Assembly (NCBI GenBank): GCA_016178075.1
Contig: JACOUA010000438.1
Location: 1 to 51,655 of the forward strand
DNA length: 51,655 nt
Source of the DNA: Acidobacteriota bacterium
Lineage (GTDB): Bacteria; Acidobacteriota; Vicinamibacteria; Vicinamibacterales; JACQTH01
Direction: 5' to 3'
This document shows positions 7,737-16,033 of this stretch, piece after piece. A model generated the notes under the pieces. That model was given only the letters and a program-made list of their open reading frames with translations, made no database searches and was not told the origin of the DNA. Within the stretch, counting starts at the first letter, position 1, and each line of letters starts with the position of its first letter. Both the position numbers and the translations under genes were made by a program.

Positions 7737-10194
7737 GGAGCAGATAGGCGGCAGCCGCCCCGAAAAGGATGTTCGGCGACCAGGCAGCCAGCACCGGCGG
7801 GATGACGCCGCCACTCCCGACCGCCGCGAACACGCTGACGGCCGTCCAGTAAACGAGCGCCAGCACGATCCCGACCCCGACGCCGTACAGCGCGCCGCGC
7901 GTCCCGGTCGTCACCGCGAATGGCACCGCGATGAGCGTCATGATGAGGCTGATGAACGGAAACGCGACCTTTCGGTGCAGCGAGACGAGATACGGGACGA
8001 CGTTAAAGCCGCTCACGGTCAAAGCTTCGATGTAATCGCGGAGCTGCCGATAGGTCATCCGGTCGGCCTCCGGCAGCTCCGCCTTGAAGTACTCTGGCGC
8101 CTCGAGTGAGAGATAACGCTCGTTGAAGGTGCGGTACACACGGGGCGCGGCGGCATCGAACTCGCGTACCCAGCCCTGGCTGCCGAACCAGACCGCTTTC
8201 TCGGCCTCCGGTGCGGGCGATCCCTTGTAGGACGCGCGTGTGACGAACGTGCGGCGGACCAGGCGCCAGCCGGTCTGATCCACATCGAAGATCGACAAGC
8301 CACTGAGCTCGTTCCGCACCGGATCGAAGCCGAGATAGTGATAGACGTTCCCGTCGTGCCCAATCATCCACTTGCGGTTCATGACATCGAACGTCTGAGG
8401 AGAGCCGCCCTTGATCAGGTGCCGCAGCCGCTCGGCCTTTTGATTTGAGAACGGCGCGACGTACTCCCCGAGGTAGTACAGCGTACCGCTCGCAACAGCG
8501 CCCACCAGGAAGAGGGGAGCGGCCACGCGGTACAGGCTGACCCCGCAGGCTTTCATCACCACGAGCTCGCTGTTCTTCGTCAGCAGGCCGATCGACACCA
8601 GCGCCGAGACGAGCACCGACAACGGGATTAGGAAGTAGACGAACTGCGGCGTGGCGTACCAGAAGTACCCGAGCAACATCCCCGCCGTCGCCTGGCCCTT
8701 GAACAGCTTGTCGGACAAATCGACGAAGGTCGAAATATAGAAGATTCCCAGAAAGCCCGCGAACGCCAGGCCGAAGATAGTCAGGTACTGCCGCGTGACG
8801 TAGAGATCCAGCAACTTCGGGCGGGGTATCGACAGATGGGGAATTCGAATGACCACGACGGGCCGTGACTCACGGACGGCCGCGCCTAGACGCGTGGACA
8901 TCTTGGCCGCCGATGAAGCCCCTGGCTCCTGGGCTGTTCCCGCGACTTGGGGCAGTGAGAGCTGGAACCGGCTTCCGGTGGCTCGGGCCCGCCACCACAC
9001 GAGCGCCACGCCGGCGGCGCCAAGGAAGATATTCGGGAGCCACGGCGCAATCCCGGGCGATACGACGGCGCCCTTGGCCATCGACATCCCGGTCCACATG
9101 ATCACGTAGTAGGCGAAGATCACCGCAATCCCGAGGACGAAGCTGGCCAGCTTGCCGTCGCGCCGGCTCGACGCGCCGAGCGCCAGGCCGAGGGCGCCAA
9201 AGACCAGGCAGGCGATCGGAATCGAGAACTTTTTCTGGATTTCCATCACTTGGTTGTGGACCGCCATCCCTTGCCGCCGCATCTCGGCGATGAGCACCTT
9301 CAGCTCGGCAATGCTCATCTCGGAGTCACCCTTCACCGGGCCGCCTTTCGGGAACACGGTATCGGGATCGAGCGTCAGAAGCAGGCTGTCGTGCTGGGAG
9401 ATCTGGTCCTTGTCCGGCGTCTCCGTGGCAACCTTGTGGCTGGTCGCTTGTTCGAGGATGACGGCAACGGTCCGTTTCTCCCGGTCGATCAGGATTCGCC
9501 CCTTGCGGGCGAGATAGGCGATTGGCTGCGTGTTCTGCCGGGAGTCGGCCACGAACACGTCGCGCCAGCCGGACCCGTCGGGGGCGACATCCCGAACATA
9601 GAGGACCAGGTTGGTGAAGGCGTTGAAGAACACTCTGGGCTTGACTTCCCCCTCGGCCCGCTCCGCGAGGATGCGGAACTCGATTTCCCGGAACGTCTGA
9701 TTCGCTGACGGCTTGGCGACGATGAGGACGTAGGAGGTCGCGGCCCAGGCGGCAACGGCCAACAACCCGATAGGCCACAACAGCCGGTACAGGCTCACGC
9801 CGCACGCCTGGAGGGCGACCCATTCGCGGTCCGCCGACAGGCGCCCCAGCCCGATCAGGAGCGCCAGCAGGAGCGCCATCGGGATCGTCAGGGCCAGCGC
9901 TTGCGGGAGGAGCGTCCCCATGACCCGCAGGACGGTCTGCGTGTCCACGCCCAGCGCGATGAACTTCTCCGCCAGCTCGATGATGAACGGAACGATGATG
10001 ATGAAGGTGAAAACGAGAAGCGCGAGGACGAACGAAGGCAGGATCTCTCGAATGAGATACCGGTCGATGACGCGAAGCGGCTGCAGGCGGGGCCTCAGAT
10101 CTGCCACCTTGGCTCGAGGCTGTTGACTGCCGGCCCGTGTGGGGTGAGACGGCGATTCCTGCGGGTGAGCCCCCGTCGTCCCACGCGGGTCCAA
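7720..10194 (-). CDS. lptFG: Fused LptF-LptG lipopolysaccharide export permease
   Basis: 824-residue protein made of two complete YjgP/YjgQ permeases in one reading frame. The first (about 40-395) begins LRVIDRYLIREILPSFVLAL and matches LptF; the second (about 446-824) begins LLDLYVTRQYLTIFGLAFAG and matches LptG. Each half has three N-terminal helices, a periplasmic jellyroll (SGWRDVFVADSRQ; LSGLSIFDVDQTGWRL) and three C-terminal helices. The conserved KACGVSLYR/QACGVSLYR coupling loop, which contacts the ATPase LptB, is present in both halves. The joining linker (about 395-445) is poorly conserved. LptF and LptG are normally separate subunits. The first possible start is TTG 10194; GTG at 10107 would begin just before the first conserved helix and is equally plausible. 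LptB and LptCA are encoded at 29022-32000. Confidence 0.9.
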   Translation of the reverse strand: MDPRGTTGAHPQESPSHPTRAGSQQPRAKVADLRPRLQPLRVIDRYLIREILPSFVLALLVFTFIIIVPFIIELAEKFIALGVDTQTVLRVMGTLLPQALALTIPMALLLALLIGLGRLSADREWVALQACGVSLYRLLWPIGLLAVAAWAATSYVLIVAKPSANQTFREIEFRILAERAEGEVKPRVFFNAFTNLVLYVRDVAPDGSGWRDVFVADSRQNTQPIAYLARKGRILIDREKRTVAVILEQATSHKVATETPDKDQISQHDSLLLTLDPDTVFPKGGPVKGDSEMSIAELKVLIAEMRRQGMAVHNQVMEIQKKFSIPIACLVFGALGLALGASSRRDGKLASFVLGIAVIFAYYVIMWTGMSMAKGAVVSPGIAPWLPNIFLGAAGVALVWWRARATGSRFQLSLPQVAGTAQEPGASSAAKMSTRLGAAVRESRPVVVIRIPHLSIPRPKLLDLYVTRQYLTIFGLAFAGFLGIFYISTFVDLSDKLFKGQATAGMLLGYFWYATPQFVYFLIPLSVLVSALVSIGLLTKNSELVVMKACGVSLYRVAAPLFLVGAVASGTLYYLGEYVAPFSNQKAERLRHLIKGGSPQTFDVMNRKWMIGHDGNVYHYLGFDPVRNELSGLSIFDVDQTGWRLVRRTFVTRASYKGSPAPEAEKAVWFGSQGWVREFDAAAPRVYRTFNERYLSLEAPEYFKAELPEADRMTYRQLRDYIEALTVSGFNVVPYLVSLHRKVAFPFISLIMTLIAVPFAVTTGTRGALYGVGVGIVLALVYWTAVSVFAAVGSGGVIPPVLAAWSPNILFGAAAAYLLLTART

Positions 10195-10302
10195 GCCCCG
10201 CGCCCAAAGACCCGGAACGTCTCAGCAAGGGTAGCACACCCCGTTTCGACGATCCGACCGACTGCGCGGCCTCTTTAGGCGAGTTTATCAGGCATATTCG
10301 CA

Positions 10303-10330
10303 ATGTCTGATAATGAATGTTATGTTAACC
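10303..10330 (+). other. dif: Candidate dif (XerC/XerD recombination) site
   Basis: A 28-bp sequence with the 11-6-11 layout of bacterial dif sites. The left arm is ATGTCTGATAA (10303-10313), the centre TGAATG (10314-10319) and the right arm TTATGTTAACC (10320-10330). The right arm shares its first nine bases TTATGTTAA with the XerD-binding arm of E. coli dif, and the left arm ends in ATAA as the XerC arm does. I count 18 of 28 identities to E. coli dif. It is intergenic, AT-rich against a GC-rich background, and 5.6 kb from a XerD-like gene. The site is inferred from pattern only. Confidence 0.6.
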
Positions 10331-10379
10331 TAACGCCGGCAACTCGACGGTAGAGTACAGAATCGCGTTCCCCTTGGCC

Positions 10380-10420
10380 GTCACTTCGAGGGCCGTCACT
10401 TCGAGCTACTGTCACTTCGA
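10380..10420. repeat. Three GTCACTTCGA direct repeats
   Basis: Copies lie at 10380-10389, 10395-10404 and 10411-10420, that is every 15-16 bp. Their role is unknown. They lie downstream of parB and upstream of lptFG, about 50 bp from the dif-like site, so a protein-binding array is possible but unproven. Confidence 0.55.
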
Positions 10421-10642
10421 CCCTCTGCCACGCAACCAGCCGCTCCGCTGATCTTTCAGTCCCCTCGCTCCGGCTTCCGCCGCGTGTAGCCGGGAGCGTT
10501 TCGAACAACCTCGACGTTGACTTCTGCAATCGTCCGAGAGACTCTGCAATCGCAGTTTGGCTTTCAACGGGACGTTCTGCCCACACTCACCGCATGCCCT
10601 CGCAGCGCGCCTTCGCCGGGACTTTTGCGTCGAGCCGCCGAG

Positions 10643-11467
10643 CTATTTTCTCGCCGCCCGCAGGTCTACCAGAATGGCCTCGAGCGCGTCGATGATCTCC
10701 TGGCGATCGACACGCCCCTTGCGGAAGCTGAGTTTCAGGTTGAAGGCTTTCGTCTGCGGGCGGTAGGAAAAGATGAACGCTTTCGGGCGACCGGCTTTCG
10801 GCCTGTGGGCCTCGCGTCTGACCTCGGCGCGTGTCGCGCCGCCTTGGCTGGCAATCTTCTCGACCAGCTCGGTCATTTTGGCGATATTGGACTGTCTAAC
10901 TACCTGTAAAAGCAGTGACTTAGAGGAAATGTCGGCCAGCCGACAAAGGTTTTTGACCTCGTCCGGCATCTTGTGAATCGCCAGGCTCTCCGTGATGCCC
11001 GTCCGAGACTTCCCGAGCCGCGTGGCCAGCTCCTCATGCGTGAAGTCACCTCGTTCGGCGAGCACATGCAGCGCTTCGGCCTCTTCGAACGCCGTCAGAT
11101 CTTTCCGTTGCAGGTTCTCGATGAGGGCGATTTCGATGATCTCCGTGTCATCGACATCCCGGATCACGACCGGCAGGTCGCGCAAGCCGACCTGAACGGC
11201 CGCCTGGTAGCGACGCTCGCCCGCCACGATCTGAAAACGCCCGCCGCGCTGGCGTACGATCAGCGGTTCGATGACACCCTTCTCGGCGACCGATGCCATG
11301 AGCTCGGACAGATCACCCATGACCTGCCGCGGCTGGTACGGATTGGGATCGATCTGGTCGATCGGCACCACCCGCCCCACCGGGGCCCCGGCCGACGCCG
11401 CCAGCGCCTCGACATAATGGGAGTCGTGCCGCATCCTCGCCGTCTCGGGCAGGCCTCGCCTAGACAC
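10643..11467 (-). CDS. parB: Chromosome-partitioning protein ParB
   Basis: 274-residue ParB/Spo0J-family CTP-dependent DNA clamp that loads at parS and segregates the origin with ParA. The N-terminal CTP-binding domain is seen from VVPIDQIDPNPYQPRQ through the GERRYQAA motif (variant of GERRxRAA) and ALIENLQRKDLTAFEEA. A helix-turn-helix follows (HEELATRLGKSRTGITESL), then a C-terminal dimerisation region. The N-terminal tail is only about 40 residues, short for the family. The GTG start overlaps the parA stop by 8 bp (GTGTCTAG), so translation is probably coupled. No recognisable parS palindrome was found in this window, and rsmG/mnmG, the usual neighbours, are absent. Confidence 0.92.
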   Translation of the reverse strand: MSRRGLPETARMRHDSHYVEALAASAGAPVGRVVPIDQIDPNPYQPRQVMGDLSELMASVAEKGVIEPLIVRQRGGRFQIVAGERRYQAAVQVGLRDLPVVIRDVDDTEIIEIALIENLQRKDLTAFEEAEALHVLAERGDFTHEELATRLGKSRTGITESLAIHKMPDEVKNLCRLADISSKSLLLQVVRQSNIAKMTELVEKIASQGGATRAEVRREAHRPKAGRPKAFIFSYRPQTKAFNLKLSFRKGRVDRQEIIDALEAILVDLRAARK

Positions 11468-12215
11468 GGTCCAGGACCTCCTCGCAGAGCCGGTAATACT
11501 CGCTGGCCCCGGACGACTCGGGCGCGAACGAGAAGATCGACTCCTTGTACGCCGGGCTCTCTTCGAGCCGGACGCTCTTCGTGATCACCGTCTTGAAAAC
11601 CTTGCCCCCGAAGACCTTCTGAATCTGCTCCTGGATGTCCCGGCCGAGCGACGTCCGCTTGTCGTGCATCGTGATCAAGACCCCCAGGATCTTGAGCGCC
11701 GGGTTCGCCCGCGCCCGGACCTTCTCGATCGTCTCCAGCAGATCGTCGGTCCCCTCGAGCGCGAAATACGACGACTGGATCGGAATCAACAGGTGGGTCG
11801 CCGCCACGAGCGCGTTGACCGTCAGGAGTCCCAACGTCGGCGGGCAGTCGATCACGATGTGGGCGTACTGCCGCCGAACCGTCTCAATGCGGTCCTTCAG
11901 CCGGAAATGGGCGTCGAGCTCCCCCACGAGCTTGGCTTCCAGCTTGGCGACTGAAATCCGCGACGGCGCCAGCGACAGGTTCAGGACCGGCGACGGAACA
12001 ATGACGTCCTTCAACGACACCGAGGAATCAGCGATGACGTCGTACACGCTCTGCGTGACCTGCTGGCGATCGAGAAACGAGAGGCTGCTGTTCGCCTGCG
12101 GATCCAGGTCGATCAAGAGCGTCGGCTTTCCACGGAGCGCAAACGCGGCGGCCAGATTGATCGCCGTGGTCGTCTTCCCCACGCCGCCTTTCTGGTTCGC
12201 GATGGCGACAATCAC
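11460..12215 (-). CDS. parA: Chromosome-partitioning ATPase ParA
   Basis: 251-residue ParA/Soj/MinD-type ATPase that moves ParB-parS complexes along the nucleoid. It shows a deviant Walker A motif NQKGGVGKTT (7-16) with the signature lysine, a Walker A' LLIDLDPQANSS (about 33-44) and a Walker B VIDCPPTLGLLTVNAL (about 110-125). The lack of an N-terminal DNA-binding extension and the length fit a chromosomal Soj-type rather than a type Ia plasmid ParA. It is first of the parAB pair. A very good sigma-70-type promoter lies about 60 bp upstream. Confidence 0.96.
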   Translation of the reverse strand: MIVAIANQKGGVGKTTTAINLAAAFALRGKPTLLIDLDPQANSSLSFLDRQQVTQSVYDVIADSSVSLKDVIVPSPVLNLSLAPSRISVAKLEAKLVGELDAHFRLKDRIETVRRQYAHIVIDCPPTLGLLTVNALVAATHLLIPIQSSYFALEGTDDLLETIEKVRARANPALKILGVLITMHDKRTSLGRDIQEQIQKVFGGKVFKTVITKSVRLEESPAYKESIFSFAPESSGASEYYRLCEEVLDRV

Positions 12216-12275
12216 GGGCGCGCCTGACGGGGACGGGACAGTTGTGGCCGGAACTGCTGATCGAGTGGTCCAGCC

Positions 12276-12304
12276 ATTCTAGGAACAGCCTGACGGAGTG
12301 TCAA
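12276..12304 (-). promoter_or_regulatory. Predicted sigma-70 promoter of parAB
   Basis: On the minus strand TTGACA (12304-12299) is separated by exactly 17 bases from TAGAAT (12281-12276). That is a perfect -35 box and a five-of-six -10 box at optimal spacing. Transcription would begin near 12269 and give a leader of about 54 bases before the parA ATG at 12215. This is the best vegetative promoter match noticed in the window. Confidence 0.7.
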
Positions 12305-12377
12305 GCCGAAGCCGTGGGGCACCGAGTGCCAGGTGCAGAGTACGGGGGCCGCCGGCAGAGACGACAGGGCTGCTGGA

Positions 12378-12863
12378 CTACATCTTGTACTTGCCAAGTT
12401 CTTCAGGGTCAAGGCTTTCCAGCCATTTCTGCAGGCGCTCGGAGTCGCTTTTCTCCGACGTGAAGTCGACCGTTTTGGCGTTGTCGATGACGGCCTCCTC
12501 CACGAAGATCGGCGCGCGCGCCCGGAGCGCCAGGGCGATGGCGTCGCTCGGCCGGGCGTCCACCGCGATCGTGCTTCCGTCGGCCTGAAGATAGACGAGC
12601 GCGTAGAAGGTGTTTTCCTTGAGATCGCAGACCACGATCTTCTCGACCGACGCGTTCAGGTCGTTGATCACGTTCTTGAGCAGATCGTGCGTCATGGGGC
12701 GCGGCGTGGCGATGTTCTCGATCTGCAGCGCGATCGCGTTCGCCTCGAAGATCCCGACCCAGATCGGCAGCACCTTCTGCCCGTCCTTGTCCCGGAGGAT
12801 GATGATCGGCATATTGGTCACCGGATCGACCATCAGGCCCTTGATTGTCATTTCGATTTGCAT
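12378..12863 (-). CDS. Bifunctional nuclease (BFN/DUF151) family protein
   Basis: 161-residue protein of the DUF151/bifunctional nuclease family. It starts MQIEMTIKGLMVDP and has the family core NMPIIILRDKDGQKVLPIWVG, the TPRPMTHDLLKNVI segment and VDARPSDAIALALRARAPIFV. Plant members show RNase and DNase activity; the bacterial role is uncertain. The C-terminal extension (about 130-161) is charged and acidic, as in many bacterial homologues that carry a UVR-like tail. The start overlaps the end of miaB by 16 bp, so it is very likely the last gene of a recN-miaB-bfn operon. The following 162 bp (12216-12377) hold the parA promoter. Confidence 0.85.
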   Translation of the reverse strand: MQIEMTIKGLMVDPVTNMPIIILRDKDGQKVLPIWVGIFEANAIALQIENIATPRPMTHDLLKNVINDLNASVEKIVVCDLKENTFYALVYLQADGSTIAVDARPSDAIALALRARAPIFVEEAVIDNAKTVDFTSEKSDSERLQKWLESLDPEELGKYKM

Positions 12864-14194
12864 GGTCTGTGGGATGCCTCGCCCCAGAGACTGTGGGGGC
12901 CCGCGCGCTTCACCGATACCGTGACCAGCGTCCCGATCAGCTCGGGCACGCCCGGGAAGTTCACGACAGCGTTTCCGGAGCTTCGGCCCGCCAGTTCGGT
13001 CCGACGCCGGCGGCTGCAGCCGTCCACCAGCACGTCCACCTCGGTTCCGATCGCCTCCTCGTGCAACCGGGTCTGAATCCCGCGCTGCACCTCCTGGAGC
13101 TCGGCCAGCCGGCGGCCCTTCACCCCTTCGGGCACATCGTCCGGCATTCGTTTCGACGCCAGCGTGTTCGGCCGCTCCGAGTACTTGAACGAGAACATGC
13201 TGCTGAACCGTACCTGCTCGGTCAGGCTCACCGTGTCGGCGAAATCGGCCTCGGTCTCTCCAGGGAACCCGACAATCATATCGGTCGAGATCGAGATGGC
13301 CGGCACCGCGCCGCGGACCTCGTCGACCAGCCGGAGATAGTCCTCGCGGCCGTAACGCCGCCGCATCGACTGGAGCACCCGCGTCGACCCCGATTGAACG
13401 GGCAAATGGAGATGTCGGCAGACTTTCGGAAGGTCCCGAATCGCTTCAACCAGTCGCGGGGTCACGTGCCGCGGGTGGGGGCTGGCAAACCGGATCCGCA
13501 GCAGCCCCCGAATGTCGTGAATCGCCTCGAGCAGGCCGGCGAAATCACAGCCCGGATCGTCGGGTGCCCGATAGTGATTCACGATCTGCCCGAGCAGCTG
13601 GACTTCCCTTCTGCCTGACGCCACTGCCTCCTCGACCTCGGCGACGATCTCTCGCTTTGGCCGCATGCGCTCGTGGCCGCGCGTGTAGGGCACGACGCAA
13701 AACGAGCAGTACTCGTCGCAGCCCTCGATTATCGTAATGTAGGCCTTCACGCGATCGCCGCGCCGCGCGAGCCCCAGCGGAAACGACACGTTCTCGTAGG
13801 GATGCAGGTCGACCTGCGGGGCCCGCCCATCCCGTTCGGCGGCATCCCGCATGAGGATCGGGAGCATCTTTATGGCCTGGGTGCCGACGATAACGTCGAC
13901 CCAGGGCGAGCGTTTGGCGAGCCTCGCACCTTCCTGCTGCGCCACGCAGCCCGCGACCGCCACCAGCGGCCGCCGGCCGTGCTCGTCGACCATCGACCCA
14001 ATCTCGCCCAAGCGGCTGTACAGCTTGTCCTCGGCTTTTTCACGCACGCTGCACGTGTTGATGACCACCACGTCGGCGTCCTCCACGCCCTTCGCGCGCA
14101 CGAATCCCGCCTCCTCGAGCAGCCCGGCCATTCGCTCGGAGTCGTGGACGTTCATCTGACAGCCGTACGTCTCGACGAAGTAGCGTCGGCTCAT
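12848..14194 (-). CDS. miaB: tRNA-2-methylthio-N6-dimethylallyladenosine synthase MiaB
   Basis: 448-residue radical-SAM methylthiotransferase that adds the 2-methylthio group to i6A37 of tRNA. The N-terminal UPF0004 domain supplies three Cys for one 4Fe-4S cluster (YGCQMN, Cys12; NTCSVREKAEDK, Cys48; a third in AGCVAQQEG). The radical-SAM CxxxCxxC is in EGCDEYCSFCVVPYTRG, and a C-terminal TRAM domain follows. The ATG at 14194 is chosen because MSRRYFVETYGCQMN is the conserved start and the ATGA overlap with the recN stop indicates coupling. Open frame upstream of it is antisense or out-of-frame recN sequence. Confidence 0.96.
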   Translation of the reverse strand: MSRRYFVETYGCQMNVHDSERMAGLLEEAGFVRAKGVEDADVVVINTCSVREKAEDKLYSRLGEIGSMVDEHGRRPLVAVAGCVAQQEGARLAKRSPWVDVIVGTQAIKMLPILMRDAAERDGRAPQVDLHPYENVSFPLGLARRGDRVKAYITIIEGCDEYCSFCVVPYTRGHERMRPKREIVAEVEEAVASGRREVQLLGQIVNHYRAPDDPGCDFAGLLEAIHDIRGLLRIRFASPHPRHVTPRLVEAIRDLPKVCRHLHLPVQSGSTRVLQSMRRRYGREDYLRLVDEVRGAVPAISISTDMIVGFPGETEADFADTVSLTEQVRFSSMFSFKYSERPNTLASKRMPDDVPEGVKGRRLAELQEVQRGIQTRLHEEAIGTEVDVLVDGCSRRRRTELAGRSSGNAVVNFPGVPELIGTLVTVSVKRAGPHSLWGEASHRPCKSK

Positions 14195-15918
14195 GAGATC
14201 GATCGACTCTGCTGCGGACGCGGGTCGGTTGCCGTCGCGCGTCCGTGCGCTTCGCTTTCGCGGTTTCGTCTTTCGCCTTTTGCTGTTTCTTCGCTCACGC
14301 CGGCCTTCAAGAGCTCCCGCGCCGCTCTCAGCGCGTCGGTGCTCACGCTGGCACCCGCCATCATGCGTGCAAGCTCCTCGACCCGGGCGCCGCCGTCGAG
14401 CCGGACGGCGCGTGTCAGCGTGCGCTGCCCTCTGACTTCCTTCGTCACGTTGAAGTGGCAGGTCCCGAAGGCCGCGATCTGCGGCAGGTGACTGATGCAG
14501 AGCACCTGGTGATCTCTGCCAAGCCGCCGCAGTCTGGAGCCCACGGCGTCCGCGACGCGCCCGCCAATCCCCGCGTCTATCTCGTCGAAGATGAGCGTCT
14601 TCCCCGGCGCATCGGTCGAGGCAATCGTCTTGAGCGCCAGCATGAGCCGCGAGAGCTCGCCGCCCGAGGCGATCCTGGCAAGCGGCCGCAGCTCCTCGCC
14701 GGGGTTGGGCGACAAGTAGAACTCGGCGACATCGATCCCGCGGGCGGACCACGTTTCCTCTGCAACCTCCGGCGTAAACCTGACCTCGAACCGGCACCGT
14801 TCCATCGCGAGATCGCGAAGCTGCCGCACCACAGACGAGGCCAACTCCCCTGCCGCGTCGCGGCGTTCATCGGACAACCCGCTCGCTGCGCTGAGATACT
14901 CGTTCCTCTCGTGCGCCACCTGCCCGTCGAGCGCGGCGGCTCGCTCGTCGGCATGCGCCAGCCCGTCCAGCTCCCGGCGAAGCTCCGCGTGTCGTGCGAG
15001 GACATCGGGAAGCGACGGCCCGTACTTCTTTTTCAGACGGTCCAGGACGGCGAGCCGGTCCTCGACCTGCTGAAGCCGCGCGGGCGAGGCGTCGACCTCG
15101 TCCACGTACGACCGCAAAAACCCGGCCAGCTCGTCGAGGTGCGACTTGACCACGTCGCGCGATTCGAGGTACGGCGCGAAGCGCGGATCGAGCGCCGCCA
15201 GCTCCCCGAGCCGGCGCCAGACGACCCCAAGACCGCTGATGACGGACTGGTCGCTTTCGTAGAGCAGCCCGTAGCTCTCGCTACAGAGGCGCGACAGCTT
15301 GTCCGCGTTGGCCAGCACGGTTCTGATCGCGTGCAGCTGCTCGTCTTCGCCGGGACGCGGCGCCGCGCGGTCGATCTCGCCAGCCTGGAACGTCAGCAAA
15401 TCCATCATCGAGGATCGCTCACGCTCCGAGCGCAGACAGCCGTCACGTTCCGTTCGCAGAGTCCGCCATCGCTCGAACGCGGCGCTGACCTGCTGTCGCC
15501 GATGTTCGAGGTGGCCGAACGCGTCGAGGACATCCAGGTGCGTTTCAGGATCGAGCAGCAGCTGATGATCATGCTGGCCGTGAAGATCGATGAGCGGTCC
15601 GATGCGCTCCCTCAACCCACCCGCGGTGACCAGCCCCTCGTCAATGAACGCCCGGCTGCGGCCTTGCGCGGTGATCTCGCGGCGAACGATGAGCTCGGCC
15701 CCATCGCCCCGCTCGAAGATGCCCTGCACGTCGGCGGCGTCCTCGCCGGTCCGGACAAGCTCGCCCGAGGCGCGGCTTCCGAGCAGCAGGTTCACGGCTT
15801 CGATGAGGATCGATTTCCCGGCGCCGGTCTCGCCGGTCAGCACGTTCAAGCCCGGCTCGAACTCGATCTCGAGGGCATCGATGGTGGCGAGATGACGGAT
15901 CTTGAGATAGCGGAGCAT
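14191..15918 (-). CDS. recN: DNA repair protein RecN
   Basis: 575-residue SMC-like ATPase acting in recombinational repair of double-strand breaks. The start MLRYLKIRHLATIDALEIEF is typical of RecN and is followed by Walker A GETGAGKS (about 29-36). The middle is a long charged coiled coil with LIDLHGQHDHQLLLDPETHLDVLDAFG preceding it. The C-terminal half of the ATPase has signature ASGGELSRLMLALKTI, Walker B TLIFDEIDAGIGG and the H-loop VLCISHLPQIAAFG. The final 35 residues are Arg/Glu-rich and unconserved. The gene diverges from tolQ; an inverted repeat at 15951-15967 in the shared upstream region could be an SOS-type operator, though the LexA box of this phylum was not identified. Confidence 0.96.
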   Translation of the reverse strand: MLRYLKIRHLATIDALEIEFEPGLNVLTGETGAGKSILIEAVNLLLGSRASGELVRTGEDAADVQGIFERGDGAELIVRREITAQGRSRAFIDEGLVTAGGLRERIGPLIDLHGQHDHQLLLDPETHLDVLDAFGHLEHRRQQVSAAFERWRTLRTERDGCLRSERERSSMMDLLTFQAGEIDRAAPRPGEDEQLHAIRTVLANADKLSRLCSESYGLLYESDQSVISGLGVVWRRLGELAALDPRFAPYLESRDVVKSHLDELAGFLRSYVDEVDASPARLQQVEDRLAVLDRLKKKYGPSLPDVLARHAELRRELDGLAHADERAAALDGQVAHERNEYLSAASGLSDERRDAAGELASSVVRQLRDLAMERCRFEVRFTPEVAEETWSARGIDVAEFYLSPNPGEELRPLARIASGGELSRLMLALKTIASTDAPGKTLIFDEIDAGIGGRVADAVGSRLRRLGRDHQVLCISHLPQIAAFGTCHFNVTKEVRGQRTLTRAVRLDGGARVEELARMMAGASVSTDALRAARELLKAGVSEETAKGERRNRESEAHGRATATDPRPQQSRSIS

Positions 15919-15950
15919 GTTGTCGGAAGGGCCGGAACTTCCATCGTATC

Positions 15951-15985
15951 ATACCTTTGACAGGTATCCGGTCGCGTGCTACCCT
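15951..15985 (+). promoter_or_regulatory. Predicted tol-operon promoter overlapped by an inverted repeat
   Basis: TTGACA (15957-15962), a 17-base spacer and TACCCT (15980-15985) form a plausible sigma-70 promoter reading towards tolQ (about 40-bp leader). The -35 box is the centre of a perfect inverted repeat ATACCT-N5-AGGTAT (15951-15967). A protein bound there would cover the tol promoter and sit 33 bp upstream of the recN ATG. The operator function is inference. Confidence 0.5.
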
Positions 15986-16033
15986 TCGTGCACCTGCGCT
16001 TTCCCAGCAGCGCTCAATGAAGCGGAGGCGTGT

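Larger units (their letters stand above)
10195..10642. other. 448-bp gene-free region between parB and lptFG
   Basis: No credible gene lies here on either strand. The left part (10284-10330) is strikingly AT-rich for this genome and contains an inverted repeat (arms 10286-10295 and 10303-10312, nine of ten bases matching) and the dif-like site annotated separately. The middle has three GTCACTTCGA direct repeats (10380-10420). The right part has two TCTGCAATCG copies 20 bp apart (10523-10532, 10543-10552). The promoter of lptFG should also be in this region, but no clear -35/-10 pair was found. Confidence 0.7.

Noticed and set aside
10286-10312. Inverted repeat TATCAG... as an operator or DnaA-box cluster
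   Set aside because: No DnaA-box-like TTATCCACA is present, and it overlaps the dif-like left arm, so a separate operator call was not made.
14195-14797. 201-codon N-terminal extension of miaB
   Set aside because: It overlaps recN in another frame, has low-complexity Arg-rich composition, and the ATGA overlap gives a clear start at 14194.
14245-15960. 571-codon open frame on the plus strand
   Set aside because: Antisense to recN, with shadow-type composition.
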